Assembly: GCA_024655865.1 (NCBI GenBank)
Contig: JANLFM010000004.1
Span: forward strand, 29,388 to 93,387
Direction of reading: 5' to 3'
Length of the DNA stretch: 64,000 nucleotides
From: Caldisericota bacterium
Lineage (GTDB): Bacteria > Caldisericota > JANLFM01
Shown: positions 22,864 through 30,184 of the stretch, one piece after another
How positions within the stretch are numbered: the first letter of the stretch is position 1
Layout of the letters: each line of letters opens with the position of its first letter
Program-made: the position numbers and the translations under genes
Notes under the pieces: model-generated
What the model was told of the DNA's origin: nothing
The model's database searches: none
What the model saw: the letters and a program-made list of their open reading frames with translations, nothing else

Positions 22864-24105
22864 ATGAAAAAAGAATTTCCAAAAGGCCTAAAGGTCTATC
22901 TGGCGCTGATCATCACAGGGGGTTCTGCTGCCCTCTATCTTACTTTCCCTTACTGGCACGCAACTCTTATCTGGGATTATCTAATCTTTGCCCTCATCAG
23001 CTATTTTGCCTATATTCTTCTCGTCAAACTTCCAAAGCTCAACGCATACCTTTCCGTGGCCTCCCACATGAACTTCGCAGCACTTTTCCTCTTCGGTCCC
23101 TTCGCCATCTGGATCCCTGCTCTAACCGGGGCTCTCCCGGATAGCCTCCCCTTAAAGAAACCCTACATTTACCTCTTCAACGGAGCTCAGTTCGCCCTCT
23201 CCTACGGCCTGGCGGCCCTGACTTATTACGGCGCCGGAGGAACTGCCCTCTCTTTATCTTTTGCGGTTCCCATAAAAACCATCCTCCCCGCTCTCCTGAG
23301 CGGATTAGTTTATTCCTTAGTCAATGTCGGCCTGACTGCAGGAGCGATCTCCTTTGACCAGGGGCCTTTTGTTAAGGTTTTCTGGAACGTCATCAAGTGG
23401 GAATTCCCCAACATGCTGATCGCCGTCCCCTTCGCCCTCTTTCTGGCCTACATCTTCACCCAGTTAGGCTATCTGGGACTGGCGATCCTCTTTTTCCCCC
23501 TGCTCGCCTCCCGCTATATCTTCCAGGCCTACATTCGTATTCAGGAAACCTATTCCGAGACCGTCCGTGCCCTGATGGCCACGGTGGACAAAAAGTTCGG
23601 GCAGCCCGGCCGCAACCAGAAGGTCTACCAGTACGCGCTCCAGGTTAGCCAGAGTCTGGGTCTTTCCCCGGAGGAAGCTGAAATTTTAGGATATGCCAGC
23701 TACTTACGCCACATTGGATTAATAGGGATTGAAAACAGCATGCTGGAGTTCACCCTTTCCCAGCCCATCTGGTCTTCGAGCCCCATAGTCGTTAATGCCT
23801 TACTTGCTGGCTCTCAGATCTTGGAGCGGACCGAGACTTTGAAAAGGGCCGCCCCCTTCATCCGGCTACACCATGAAAAATGGGATGGAACTGGCCCCTG
23901 GGGTTTGAAGGAGGAGCAAATTCCTCTCGGGGCGCGCATTATCTCCGCCTGTGAATTCCTGGAGGAATTAGAATACCGTGGAAGTAAAAGGGAGGAAATT
24001 TTGAAACACTTGAGGGAAAGGAGCGGAAAGCATTATGATCCCCGCGTGGTGCAGGCTCTTATTTCCCTTCTGGAAAAGGAGAGAGATGAACAGAAAACTT
24101 CTTAA
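22864..24105 (+). CDS. Membrane protein with degenerate HD domain
   Basis: A 413-residue protein: about seven hydrophobic segments in residues 1-220, then a cytoplasmic HD-type domain. The metal-binding HD pair is lost: the position of LHDIGK in active relatives reads LRHIGLIG. Later it has HHEKWDGTGPWG instead of HHEKxxGxGYP, and the downstream aspartate of LADAFDAM-like segments is missing (SACEFLEEL). It is therefore probably catalytically dead and may sense a signal or regulate its partner. It overlaps the next, intact HD-GYP gene by 20 bases, and the two share the same architecture. The upstream leader contains the structured RNA. Confidence 0.75.
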   Translation: MKKEFPKGLKVYLALIITGGSAALYLTFPYWHATLIWDYLIFALISYFAYILLVKLPKLNAYLSVASHMNFAALFLFGPFAIWIPALTGALPDSLPLKKPYIYLFNGAQFALSYGLAALTYYGAGGTALSLSFAVPIKTILPALLSGLVYSLVNVGLTAGAISFDQGPFVKVFWNVIKWEFPNMLIAVPFALFLAYIFTQLGYLGLAILFFPLLASRYIFQAYIRIQETYSETVRALMATVDKKFGQPGRNQKVYQYALQVSQSLGLSPEEAEILGYASYLRHIGLIGIENSMLEFTLSQPIWSSSPIVVNALLAGSQILERTETLKRAAPFIRLHHEKWDGTGPWGLKEEQIPLGARIISACEFLEELEYRGSKREEILKHLRERSGKHYDPRVVQALISLLEKERDEQKTS

Positions 24106-25357
24106 TTACCTTTTAATTCTCTCCCCGGCACTTTTAATCTCCGGGTGGTACGCATTTTCTCTTGACCCGGGCTCTTTTTTGGGGGTCGTGCCCTTAGCGG
24201 TTTTGGCTTTCCTTTTGCGTTCTCTGGAAGTCTCCTATTTTGGGGAAGTGATTTCCCCCGCAAGCGCCGTCACCCTAACTTCCCTTTTTCTTTTCCCCGC
24301 TCCCCAGGCCCTTGTGGTTCTCTTTGCCTCTCTTCTTGGAGGCCTTGCTTTTCTCCGCTTTTCTCACATCCAAGAGGACGGTTTCCTGAAATCCATAGCC
24401 TCCGAACTGGGCGGTTTCCTTGGGGCTTTGCTCCTCTATCGCCTATATTTCTCATCCCAGTTAATTGGCATCTCGTTAAGCACGTATTCGCCATCTCTTC
24501 TCTTGGCCCTGGGGGCCGTCTTTGGGGGATATGCTCTTACCTCCAGTATCCTTTCTCTCATTAGCTCATTTGTCCTCCGCACCAACTTAAGGGATACCCT
24601 GAGAGTGCAGCTTTCTCCTTTCTATTTCGGCCTCTATTTCGTTCTGGGAGTGAGCCTGCTCCTCCTCGTCCCCACATATTCCGCCTTTGGCGTTTTGGGT
24701 TTCCTTTTGGGCTTGATTCCCCTGTGCGTATTTTTCTTCGCCTCCAAGCTCTACTTTCACACTCAGGAGGTTTACCGTCAGTCCCTGCGCTCGCTGGTGG
24801 GAGTGATCGAAGCTATGGACCCCTACACGCACGGCCATTCCGACCGGGTGGCCCTCATCTCCCTGGAAATTGGGAAGAGGATGCCTTTATCCCAGTCAAG
24901 GTTGCAGCTTTTGGAATACGCCGCCTACTTGCACGACATGGGCAAGGTCTCCATCGATCCCGCCATCCTGCGCAAACCGGAGGCCCTTTCCGAGGAGGAG
25001 TGGAAAATAATCAGATCCCACCCTGAGGATGGGGTAGAGATCCTGCGAAACGTGAAATTCCTCAAGCCCATCCTGCCCTGGATCGAGCATCATCATGAGA
25101 AGGCCAACGGTACCGGTTACCCCTCGGCTCTCCCCTTAAAGAAAATTCCCCTGGAAGCCCGAATTATCACCCTGGCCGATGCCTTTGACGCCATGATCTC
25201 CAATCGCCCTTATCGCCCTGCCCTGACGGTGGAGGAGGCGAAAAGGGAGATCGAGAGGAACACGGGTTCCCAGTTCGACCCCATCCTGGTGAAAAAGTTC
25301 CAGCGCCTCATAAAGAAAAAGGACTTTGTTCGGACGCTGGGCTTCCCCAAGCGGTGA
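24086..25357 (+). CDS. Membrane-anchored HD-GYP domain phosphodiesterase
   Basis: A 423-residue protein with an N-terminal multi-pass membrane region (residues 1-220) and a C-terminal HD-GYP domain. LHDMGKVSID has the intact HD pair, and HHHEKANGTGYPS is the GYP motif, followed by ARIITLADAFDAM. HD-GYP proteins usually hydrolyse cyclic di-GMP or related dinucleotides. ATG 24086 has AAGGAG upstream and overlaps the degenerate partner gene; the frame open from 24035 is not used. No other c-di-GMP gene is visible in the window, so the signal is uncertain. Confidence 0.82.
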   Translation: MNRKLLNYLLILSPALLISGWYAFSLDPGSFLGVVPLAVLAFLLRSLEVSYFGEVISPASAVTLTSLFLFPAPQALVVLFASLLGGLAFLRFSHIQEDGFLKSIASELGGFLGALLLYRLYFSSQLIGISLSTYSPSLLLALGAVFGGYALTSSILSLISSFVLRTNLRDTLRVQLSPFYFGLYFVLGVSLLLLVPTYSAFGVLGFLLGLIPLCVFFFASKLYFHTQEVYRQSLRSLVGVIEAMDPYTHGHSDRVALISLEIGKRMPLSQSRLQLLEYAAYLHDMGKVSIDPAILRKPEALSEEEWKIIRSHPEDGVEILRNVKFLKPILPWIEHHHEKANGTGYPSALPLKKIPLEARIITLADAFDAMISNRPYRPALTVEEAKREIERNTGSQFDPILVKKFQRLIKKKDFVRTLGFPKR

Positions 25358-25371
25358 CAACATTCTGGGGC

Positions 25372-25399
25372 TTGCAAAATTGAGCTAAAGGATTAAAAT
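25372..25399 (+). promoter_or_regulatory. Promoter of the pyr operon leader
   Basis: TTGCAA (25372-25377) and TAAAAT (25394-25399) with a 16-bp spacer. They lie in the gap after the HD-GYP gene and about 35 bases before the leader peptide start. The predicted transcript carries a leader peptide and a terminator before pyrK. Confidence 0.5.
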
Positions 25400-25433
25400 A
25401 CGAAAAATTTACCCTTATGGAGGTGAAAATAAC

Positions 25434-25550
25434 TTGGGCCAGAAGAAAAAATGCGGCCGCCTTCAGGGGGGTAATATTTCCTTACGAGCCTCTCGAGGCT
25501 CTTTTTTTATGCCCTCGGGCTTCAGGGTGAACCCCGGAGGTGAGCTTTGA
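25434..25550 (+). CDS. Leader peptide of the pyr operon (38 residues)
   Basis: TTG 25434 follows GGAGG (25419-25423) by 10 bases and opens 38 codons ending at TGA 25548-25550. The frame runs through the terminator hairpin at 25486-25508 and its last bases overlap the TTG start of pyrK. Its beginning is MGQKKKCGRLQGG. The arrangement resembles the E. coli pyrBI leader, where a ribosome closely following a polymerase paused at U-rich sequence prevents the terminator from forming. Here this is inference. The good ribosome site and the stop/start overlap with pyrK support real translation. Confidence 0.55.
   Translation: MGQKKKCGRLQGGNISLRASRGSFFMPSGFRVNPGGEL
25486..25508 (+). terminator. Intrinsic terminator (attenuator) before pyrK
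   Basis: GAGCCT and AGGCTC form a 6-bp stem with loop CTCG at 25486-25501, followed by seven T at 25502-25508. It lies inside the leader peptide frame and 38 bases before pyrK, so it should act as an attenuator and not as the end of the HD operon alone. Confidence 0.75.
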
Positions 25551-26317
25551 ACTCCGTAATTCAGGCGCGGATCGTAAAAAAAGATAACCTCTCTGGGGAG
25601 ATTTTCCATATGGTTTTGGAAACCGAGATTCCCCTTCAGAGTTTGCCCGGCCAATTCCTCAGGCTTTCTCTGCCCGGAATCCTCGATCCCTTCATTCCAC
25701 GCCCCTTTCTCATTTTCAGGGAGCACGGTCCTGTTGTAGAAATAGTCTTTAACATGCGCGGAAAGTTCACCCGGATGCTTTCTCAAATGGAACCCGGGCA
25801 ACCTCTGGAATTACATGGCCCTCTGGGAAAGCCATTTTTCCTTCCAGATGCCGAAAGCTATCTTTTAGTGGGAGGAGGGACAGGAGCAGTTTTCTTCTCC
25901 CGCTACCTCCAGGACCTTCAGGAAAAACGGCACCTTTTCCTCCTCGGTTCTCGGAACAGTTCCACTAACTGGTTCTCCCTTTTCTATCCAGCCGAGAACG
26001 TCCTCCTTGTAACTGAGGACGCCTCCGCCGGTTTAAAGGGGACAATTCTGGACTACCTTCCGAAAACAGTGAGGGATTTTAAACCTGCTCTTATTCTGGC
26101 AAGCGGCCCCCTTTCCCTGCTTAAGGGAATCGCCTCTCTCCTTGAGGACGACCATACTCCTCTGTGGATAGTTTTAGAGGAGATGATGGGGTGCGGAGTA
26201 GGAATTTGCTTGAGCTGCGCCATTACTTTACGCGGGGAAGAGGGCCTGCGTAAGGCTTGCCTCTGCCGCGAAGGCCTGGTCTGGAAGGCAAAGGAGGTGA
26301 TCCTTCCTGAACCTTGA
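25547..26317 (+). CDS. pyrK: Dihydroorotate dehydrogenase B, electron transfer subunit
   Basis: A 256-residue FAD and 2Fe-2S protein that passes electrons from dihydroorotate oxidation (by PyrD type 1B) to NAD. The N-terminal ferredoxin-reductase-like domain has RPFLIF and a GGGTGAVFF nucleotide-binding turn. The C terminus has the iron-sulfur cysteines C216, C221, C224 and C238/C240 (MGCGVGICLSC, KACLC). TTG 25547 follows GGAGG by six bases and overlaps the leader peptide stop. The gene overlaps pyrD downstream. Together they form the heterotetrameric NAD-linked enzyme found in many Gram-positive bacteria. Confidence 0.9.
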   Translation: MNSVIQARIVKKDNLSGEIFHMVLETEIPLQSLPGQFLRLSLPGILDPFIPRPFLIFREHGPVVEIVFNMRGKFTRMLSQMEPGQPLELHGPLGKPFFLPDAESYLLVGGGTGAVFFSRYLQDLQEKRHLFLLGSRNSSTNWFSLFYPAENVLLVTEDASAGLKGTILDYLPKTVRDFKPALILASGPLSLLKGIASLLEDDHTPLWIVLEEMMGCGVGICLSCAITLRGEEGLRKACLCREGLVWKAKEVILPEP

Positions 26318-27215
26318 AACTCGCCTGGGAAAATTAATTTTGCCTAATCCGGTGATGGTGGCCTCGGGCACATACGGCTGGGGGGAAGAGGCAGCTCTGC
26401 TATTAGACCTCGACCAGCTTGGTGCCTTCGTCACGAAGACCGTCACTTTAAAGCCCCGCCTGGGAAACCCGCCCCCTCGTATCTGGGAGACCCCTGCCGG
26501 GCTGCTCAACTCCATTGGCCTCCAGAACGAGGGCTTGAAGGTTTTTTTAAAAAAAGCGCTCCCTATTTTTGAGCGCTTTCGGGTTCCTTTGATTGTGAGT
26601 ATCGCCGGGGAAAGCGTGGAGGAGTACCTGGCCCTCGCGGAGGCCCTGGAGGACGAGCATAGAGTAAATGCTTTGGAGATCAATGTCTCCTGTCCCAACG
26701 TGAAGGAGGGAATGCTTTTTGGAACAAGCCCGCGCTTGACCGCGGAATTGGTGAGAAACTTGCGCCGAGCCACCTCTAAAACCCTGATCGTGAAACTCAC
26801 CCCGAATACGGGAGAAATTAAAGAGGTAGCGCAGGCCGCAGAAAACGAAGGGGCAGACGCCCTCTCTTTAGTGAACACCTTCTTGGGGATGGCCATTGAT
26901 CTTCGAACCAGGCGCTCCCGTCTCTCCACCCTTTTTGGGGGCCTCTCGGGGCCAGCTATCAAGCCCCTAGCCCTGCGCTATGTTTTTGAAGTCTATCGAG
27001 CGGTAAAGGTCCCGATCATCGGCATGGGAGGGATTACGAGCGGCGAGGATGCCCTGGAATTCATCATTGCCGGGGCCTCGGCGATAGCCGTGGGGAGCGC
27101 TTCCTTCCGGAGGCCTGATGCCCCACTCCAAGTATTGAGGGAGTTAACCTCGCTTTTTGAGGAATTGGGAGTTAAAAGCCTCAAAGAAATAAAAGGGAGT
27201 TTCCAGTATGAGTGA
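26307..27215 (+). CDS. pyrD: Dihydroorotate dehydrogenase B, catalytic subunit (CTG start)
   Basis: A 302-residue FMN enzyme that oxidises dihydroorotate to orotate. NPVMVASGTYGWG near the N terminus, INVSCPNVKEG with the class 1B catalytic Cys, and GMGGITSGEDALEFI are characteristic. The first ATG/GTG/TTG option in frame (TTG 26340) would remove the conserved N-terminal strand. CTG 26307 gives NLETRLGKLILPNPVMVASG, which fits the family, and lies nine bases after a full Shine-Dalgarno AAGGAGGTGATCC (26291-26303). The start is therefore probably the rare CTG, overlapping pyrK by 11 bases. Confidence 0.88.
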   Translation: MNLETRLGKLILPNPVMVASGTYGWGEEAALLLDLDQLGAFVTKTVTLKPRLGNPPPRIWETPAGLLNSIGLQNEGLKVFLKKALPIFERFRVPLIVSIAGESVEEYLALAEALEDEHRVNALEINVSCPNVKEGMLFGTSPRLTAELVRNLRRATSKTLIVKLTPNTGEIKEVAQAAENEGADALSLVNTFLGMAIDLRTRRSRLSTLFGGLSGPAIKPLALRYVFEVYRAVKVPIIGMGGITSGEDALEFIIAGASAIAVGSASFRRPDAPLQVLRELTSLFEELGVKSLKEIKGSFQYE

Positions 27216-28101
27216 GAACTTCGCGGATTTCTTGCTTGATTCTATAAGAAAGAAGGGCTCTGTCCTCTGTCTCGGAATGGATCCAGTCCTGGAGCATTTT
27301 CCCCCCGATCTTTCGGGCCTTCCCCCAAAACGGGCCCTTTATAGCTTCGTCATGGAAATTATGGAGAGCGTCCAGGACTTGACCCCGGTAATCAAATTTC
27401 AGATTGCCTGCTTTGAGCGCTACGGAAGTGAAGGAATAAGGATTCTGGAAGAGGCATTGAGGAAAGCCCAAAAGAGCGGGATCATCACGATCCTCGATGG
27501 CAAACGAGGGGACATTGGCTCCACTTCGGAACAGTATGCCCTGGCCTACTTCTCTCAGCAAGCACCCCTGCCCGCGGATGCAGTCACTTTGAACCCGTAT
27601 CTGGGCCGGGATTCACTGGAGCCCTTCTTCCCCTTCTTCAAATTAAGAAAGGGAGCCTTTGTGCTCCTGCGCACCTCCAATCCCTCCGCCCGCGAAGTTC
27701 AGGATTTAAAGGTTGAAAGCGGCCCTCTTTATTTGGAAGTGGCCAAACTGGTTAAGGAATGGGGGAAACCGTTCCTCGGGAAATTTGGCTACAGCTCCCT
27801 GGGAGCTGTAGTGGGCGCCACTTACCCGGAAGAGCTTTCTCTACTTCGAGGCCTCTTTCCGGAAATGTTTTTCCTCGTTCCTGGATATGGAGCGCAAGGA
27901 GCAACGGAGAAGGAAGTGGCCTCAGCTTTTGACACTCGTGGGGAAGGAGCGATTGTGAACTCCTCCCGCCAGTTAATCTACGCTTACAAGCGCTCCCCTT
28001 ATTGTGAAATGGGGGTAAAATTCGGGGAGGCAGCGCGCCTGGCATACCTTGATGCTCGAGAAAAATTAAATTTGGCCATTAAAGAAAGGGTGAAAAAATG
28101 A
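27208..28101 (+). CDS. pyrF: Orotidine 5'-phosphate decarboxylase (type 2)
   Basis: A 297-residue enzyme making UMP from OMP, the last step of the pathway. CLGMDPVLEHFP and the catalytic ILDGKRGDIGST (Asp-Lys-Asp network) identify the longer type 2 subfamily, found for example in mycobacteria and some other bacteria. LVPGYGAQGA is the C-terminal phosphate-binding region. Its ATG overlaps the pyrD stop by 8 bases, showing tight operon coupling. Confidence 0.92.
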   Translation: MSENFADFLLDSIRKKGSVLCLGMDPVLEHFPPDLSGLPPKRALYSFVMEIMESVQDLTPVIKFQIACFERYGSEGIRILEEALRKAQKSGIITILDGKRGDIGSTSEQYALAYFSQQAPLPADAVTLNPYLGRDSLEPFFPFFKLRKGAFVLLRTSNPSAREVQDLKVESGPLYLEVAKLVKEWGKPFLGKFGYSSLGAVVGATYPEELSLLRGLFPEMFFLVPGYGAQGATEKEVASAFDTRGEGAIVNSSRQLIYAYKRSPYCEMGVKFGEAARLAYLDAREKLNLAIKERVKK

Positions 28102-28682
28102 ATAAGGATGAACTTTTAGAAACGCTCTATCGCACAGGGGCACTGCAACAGGGGCACTTTTTGCTTTCCTCTGGATTGCATTCCGATCGCTACGTGCAGT
28201 GTGCCCTGCTCCTCCAGTATCCCGGCATTTCCTCCAGGGTAGGGGAAGAGCTGGCAGAACTTTTTTCTGACCTCCAGGTAGAGACGGTCATTGGACCGGC
28301 AATGGGTGGAATTATTATCGTTTACGAGGTGGCCAGGCACCTGAAGAAAAGGGCGATCTTCACCGAAAGGGAGCAGGGGAAGATGGTCTTGAGAAGAGGG
28401 TTCTCTCTGGAGCCCGAGGAACCGGTGCTCGTGATTGAGGACGTAATCACCACTGGCGGATCGGTTCTCGAGGTGATTGACGTCTGCCACGCTTTCCGGG
28501 CAAAAGTTATGGGGGTCGGTTCCATTATCGACCGCAGCATTAAATCATTGGATCTGGGAGTGCCCCTGAAATCGCTTTTAAGGCTGGAAATCCAGACCTG
28601 GAAAAGGGAAGAGTGCCCCTTATGCCAGCAGGGGATTAAGCTGGTGAAACCAGGAAGTCGGGAAATCCCTCTTTCCTTCTGA
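28098..28682 (+). CDS. pyrE: Orotate phosphoribosyltransferase
   Basis: A 194-residue enzyme joining orotate and PRPP to give OMP. VLVIEDVITTGGS is the PRPP-binding motif, and GPAMGGIIIVYEVAR is also characteristic. The ATG overlaps the pyrF stop by four bases (ATGA). The operon ends here; carAB, pyrB, pyrC and pyrR are not in the window, so the early pathway is encoded elsewhere. Confidence 0.92.
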   Translation: MNKDELLETLYRTGALQQGHFLLSSGLHSDRYVQCALLLQYPGISSRVGEELAELFSDLQVETVIGPAMGGIIIVYEVARHLKKRAIFTEREQGKMVLRRGFSLEPEEPVLVIEDVITTGGSVLEVIDVCHAFRAKVMGVGSIIDRSIKSLDLGVPLKSLLRLEIQTWKREECPLCQQGIKLVKPGSREIPLSF

Positions 28683-28803
28683 GCCCTTCAGGACTATCTC
28701 TTCCCGGAAGGGAAATCGTTCACCTTATCCGGGGGACGGAGCTTGATAATGAAGGCAGCATCCTTGCTCCTTCTTAAAAGCGGAGGGGCGTGTTAATATT
28801 TAA

Positions 28804-29187
28804 ATGATGAGAGCAAGGGCTTTCCAGAATATTTTTGCTCTTTTTATCCTGGCTGGAGCTCTGGTTTTTGGCTTCCTGCCAAGAAGCGATTTGTTTCCTA
28901 TCAAGGTGGACATTTACATTCAGGGTGACACTTTCACCTTCCGAGAGATCGAGAGCGATTTCGAGGAGGGGGTCCGTGCCCTGGACATCGTTGTGGACAA
29001 CAGCTTTTCGGCCTCGGCCTTTTACGGGGATCTGCTCCTCACGCCAGGCCAACACTACCTCGTCTTTCATTACAAGTACCGGGGGGAACTTCTGGATAGC
29101 CGTGATTTGAACTTAGAGCCTTCCGGACATAGCGCCATCAGGGTTGACCTCAACCGCACGAGCATTCTCAACGTGGAGGCGAAATAG
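28804..29187 (+). CDS. Small secreted or membrane-anchored protein of unknown function
   Basis: A 127-residue protein with one N-terminal hydrophobic segment (residues 8-24) and then a beta-rich soluble part. I recognise no domain. TAATAT (28794-28799) lies just before the tandem ATG codons at 28804 and 28807, and no good ribosome site is present at normal distance, so a leaderless mRNA is possible. The rhomboid protease gene starts one base after its stop, with GGAGG inside its last codons, so the two are probably one operon. The protein could be a substrate or partner of that protease, but this is only context. Confidence 0.55.
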   Translation: MMRARAFQNIFALFILAGALVFGFLPRSDLFPIKVDIYIQGDTFTFREIESDFEEGVRALDIVVDNSFSASAFYGDLLLTPGQHYLVFHYKYRGELLDSRDLNLEPSGHSAIRVDLNRTSILNVEAK

Positions 29188-29188
29188 C

Positions 29189-29857
29189 ATGGTGCTTCCC
29201 ATCTATGATTTAAACAGAAGAAGGTCCTTTCCCTTTATCACTCTGACGCTGATTGCCTCTTGCATAATAGTTTTTATCTACCAGCTCACCCTGGGGCTCT
29301 CTTCTGAGGAGGGCAACCGTTTTGTGACGCTCTACGGGGCGGTCCCCGCATTGATCCTTCAGGGACAGAACATCTCCTCCATCTTCAGCTCCATGTTCCT
29401 GCACGGTGGCTGGCTCCATCTGATCGGAAATATGTTTTTCCTCTGGGTTTTTGGCGACAACGTGGAAGATTTCCTGGGACCTGTGCGCTACACCCTTTTC
29501 TACTTGCTCTCTGGAGTTGCTGCAGCCTACAGCTACGTTCTCTTCTCAGGGAACTACCCCTATACACCCATGATTGGAGCCTCTGGGGCGATATCCGGGG
29601 TCATGGGAGCTTACATTTATTTCTTCCCCAGAGCACCGATAATCACGCTGATTCCCCTGGGAATTTTCTCAAGGGTGATCCCCCTTCCTGCCTGGATCTA
29701 CCTCTTAATCTGGTTCGGCTCGCAGTTCCTGATCGCTCCTTCGGAAGGCGTTGCGGTTCAGGCCCACATTGGAGGTTTCCTGGCCGGAATTGCTCTGGCG
29801 ATCATCTTTAGCTTAGGTAAACGCCCCACCCCATCCGGGGGTCAGGTCTTGCAATAA
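29189..29857 (+). CDS. Rhomboid family intramembrane serine protease
   Basis: A 222-residue membrane protease with about six transmembrane segments that cleaves substrates inside the bilayer. The catalytic Ser is in GASGAISGVMGAY and the catalytic His in AHIGGFLAG; the HGGWLHLIGNMFFLWVFGDN motif is also classic. ATG 29189 follows GGAGG by 10 bases; the frame open from 29144 is not used. The last six codons and the stop codon come from the inserted repeat element at 29838-30114, so the natural C terminus has been replaced or trimmed. Confidence 0.9.
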   Translation: MVLPIYDLNRRRSFPFITLTLIASCIIVFIYQLTLGLSSEEGNRFVTLYGAVPALILQGQNISSIFSSMFLHGGWLHLIGNMFFLWVFGDNVEDFLGPVRYTLFYLLSGVAAAYSYVLFSGNYPYTPMIGASGAISGVMGAYIYFFPRAPIITLIPLGIFSRVIPLPAWIYLLIWFGSQFLIAPSEGVAVQAHIGGFLAGIALAIIFSLGKRPTPSGGQVLQ

Positions 29858-30114
29858 CACATTTGCTTTTTTCGGCATTCTATGCGCTCTGGGGAGATGC
29901 CTTCGGGTGCTTTTAATACTGCCGTAGCGGCCCTCTTTCACCTCTTTTTCAATGGAAATTTCCATAAACCTCTATGGCCTGCCCTTTGAGCCTGAAATAG
30001 AAGGCAGAAGCTCATGAGCCATTAAACCAATATTTGAAACATAGCCCCTTTTTAGCCTGAAAACGAAGCAGAAGCCCGTCGAAATTAAAATGTTGGATTG
30101 CAAGACCTGACCCC
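29838..30114. mobile_element. 277-bp non-autonomous element, copy 1
   Basis: The ends are perfect 18-bp inverted repeats, GGGGTCAGGTCTTGCAAT and ATTGCAAGACCTGACCCC. No gene lies inside. A second copy of identical length and orientation is at 34494-34770; the right halves are nearly identical and the left-centre is more diverged. The end sequence is the same repeat that borders the Y1 transposase locus at 45974-47536, the likely source of mobility. The left end reads into the rhomboid gene. Confidence 0.8.
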
Positions 30115-30119
30115 GGAGC

Positions 30120-30148
30120 TTGACAGTGGCACTCGATAAACCTATGCT
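30120..30148 (+). promoter_or_regulatory. Promoter of the sugar ABC transporter operon
   Basis: TTGACA (30120-30125) and TATGCT (30143-30148) with a 17-bp spacer, beginning five bases after the right end of the 277-bp element. The substrate-binding protein gene starts 37 bases further on. Confidence 0.75.
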
Positions 30149-30184
30149 ATTTTTGCACTTCAAAAAAGGGGGTAAGTGGAACAA

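Noticed and set aside
25358-25546. PyrR-binding site in the pyr leader
   Set aside because: I could not find the conserved PyrR loop and no pyrR gene is nearby; a leader-peptide mechanism fits better.
26228-26962. 244-codon minus-strand frame over pyrD
   Set aside because: It is a shadow of pyrK/pyrD; both of those match known families end to end.
28683-28803. Intrinsic terminator after pyrE
   Set aside because: An interrupted hairpin (GGAGC...GCTCC followed by TTCTT) is visible at about 28740-28775, but the large bulge and weak T-run make it unconvincing.
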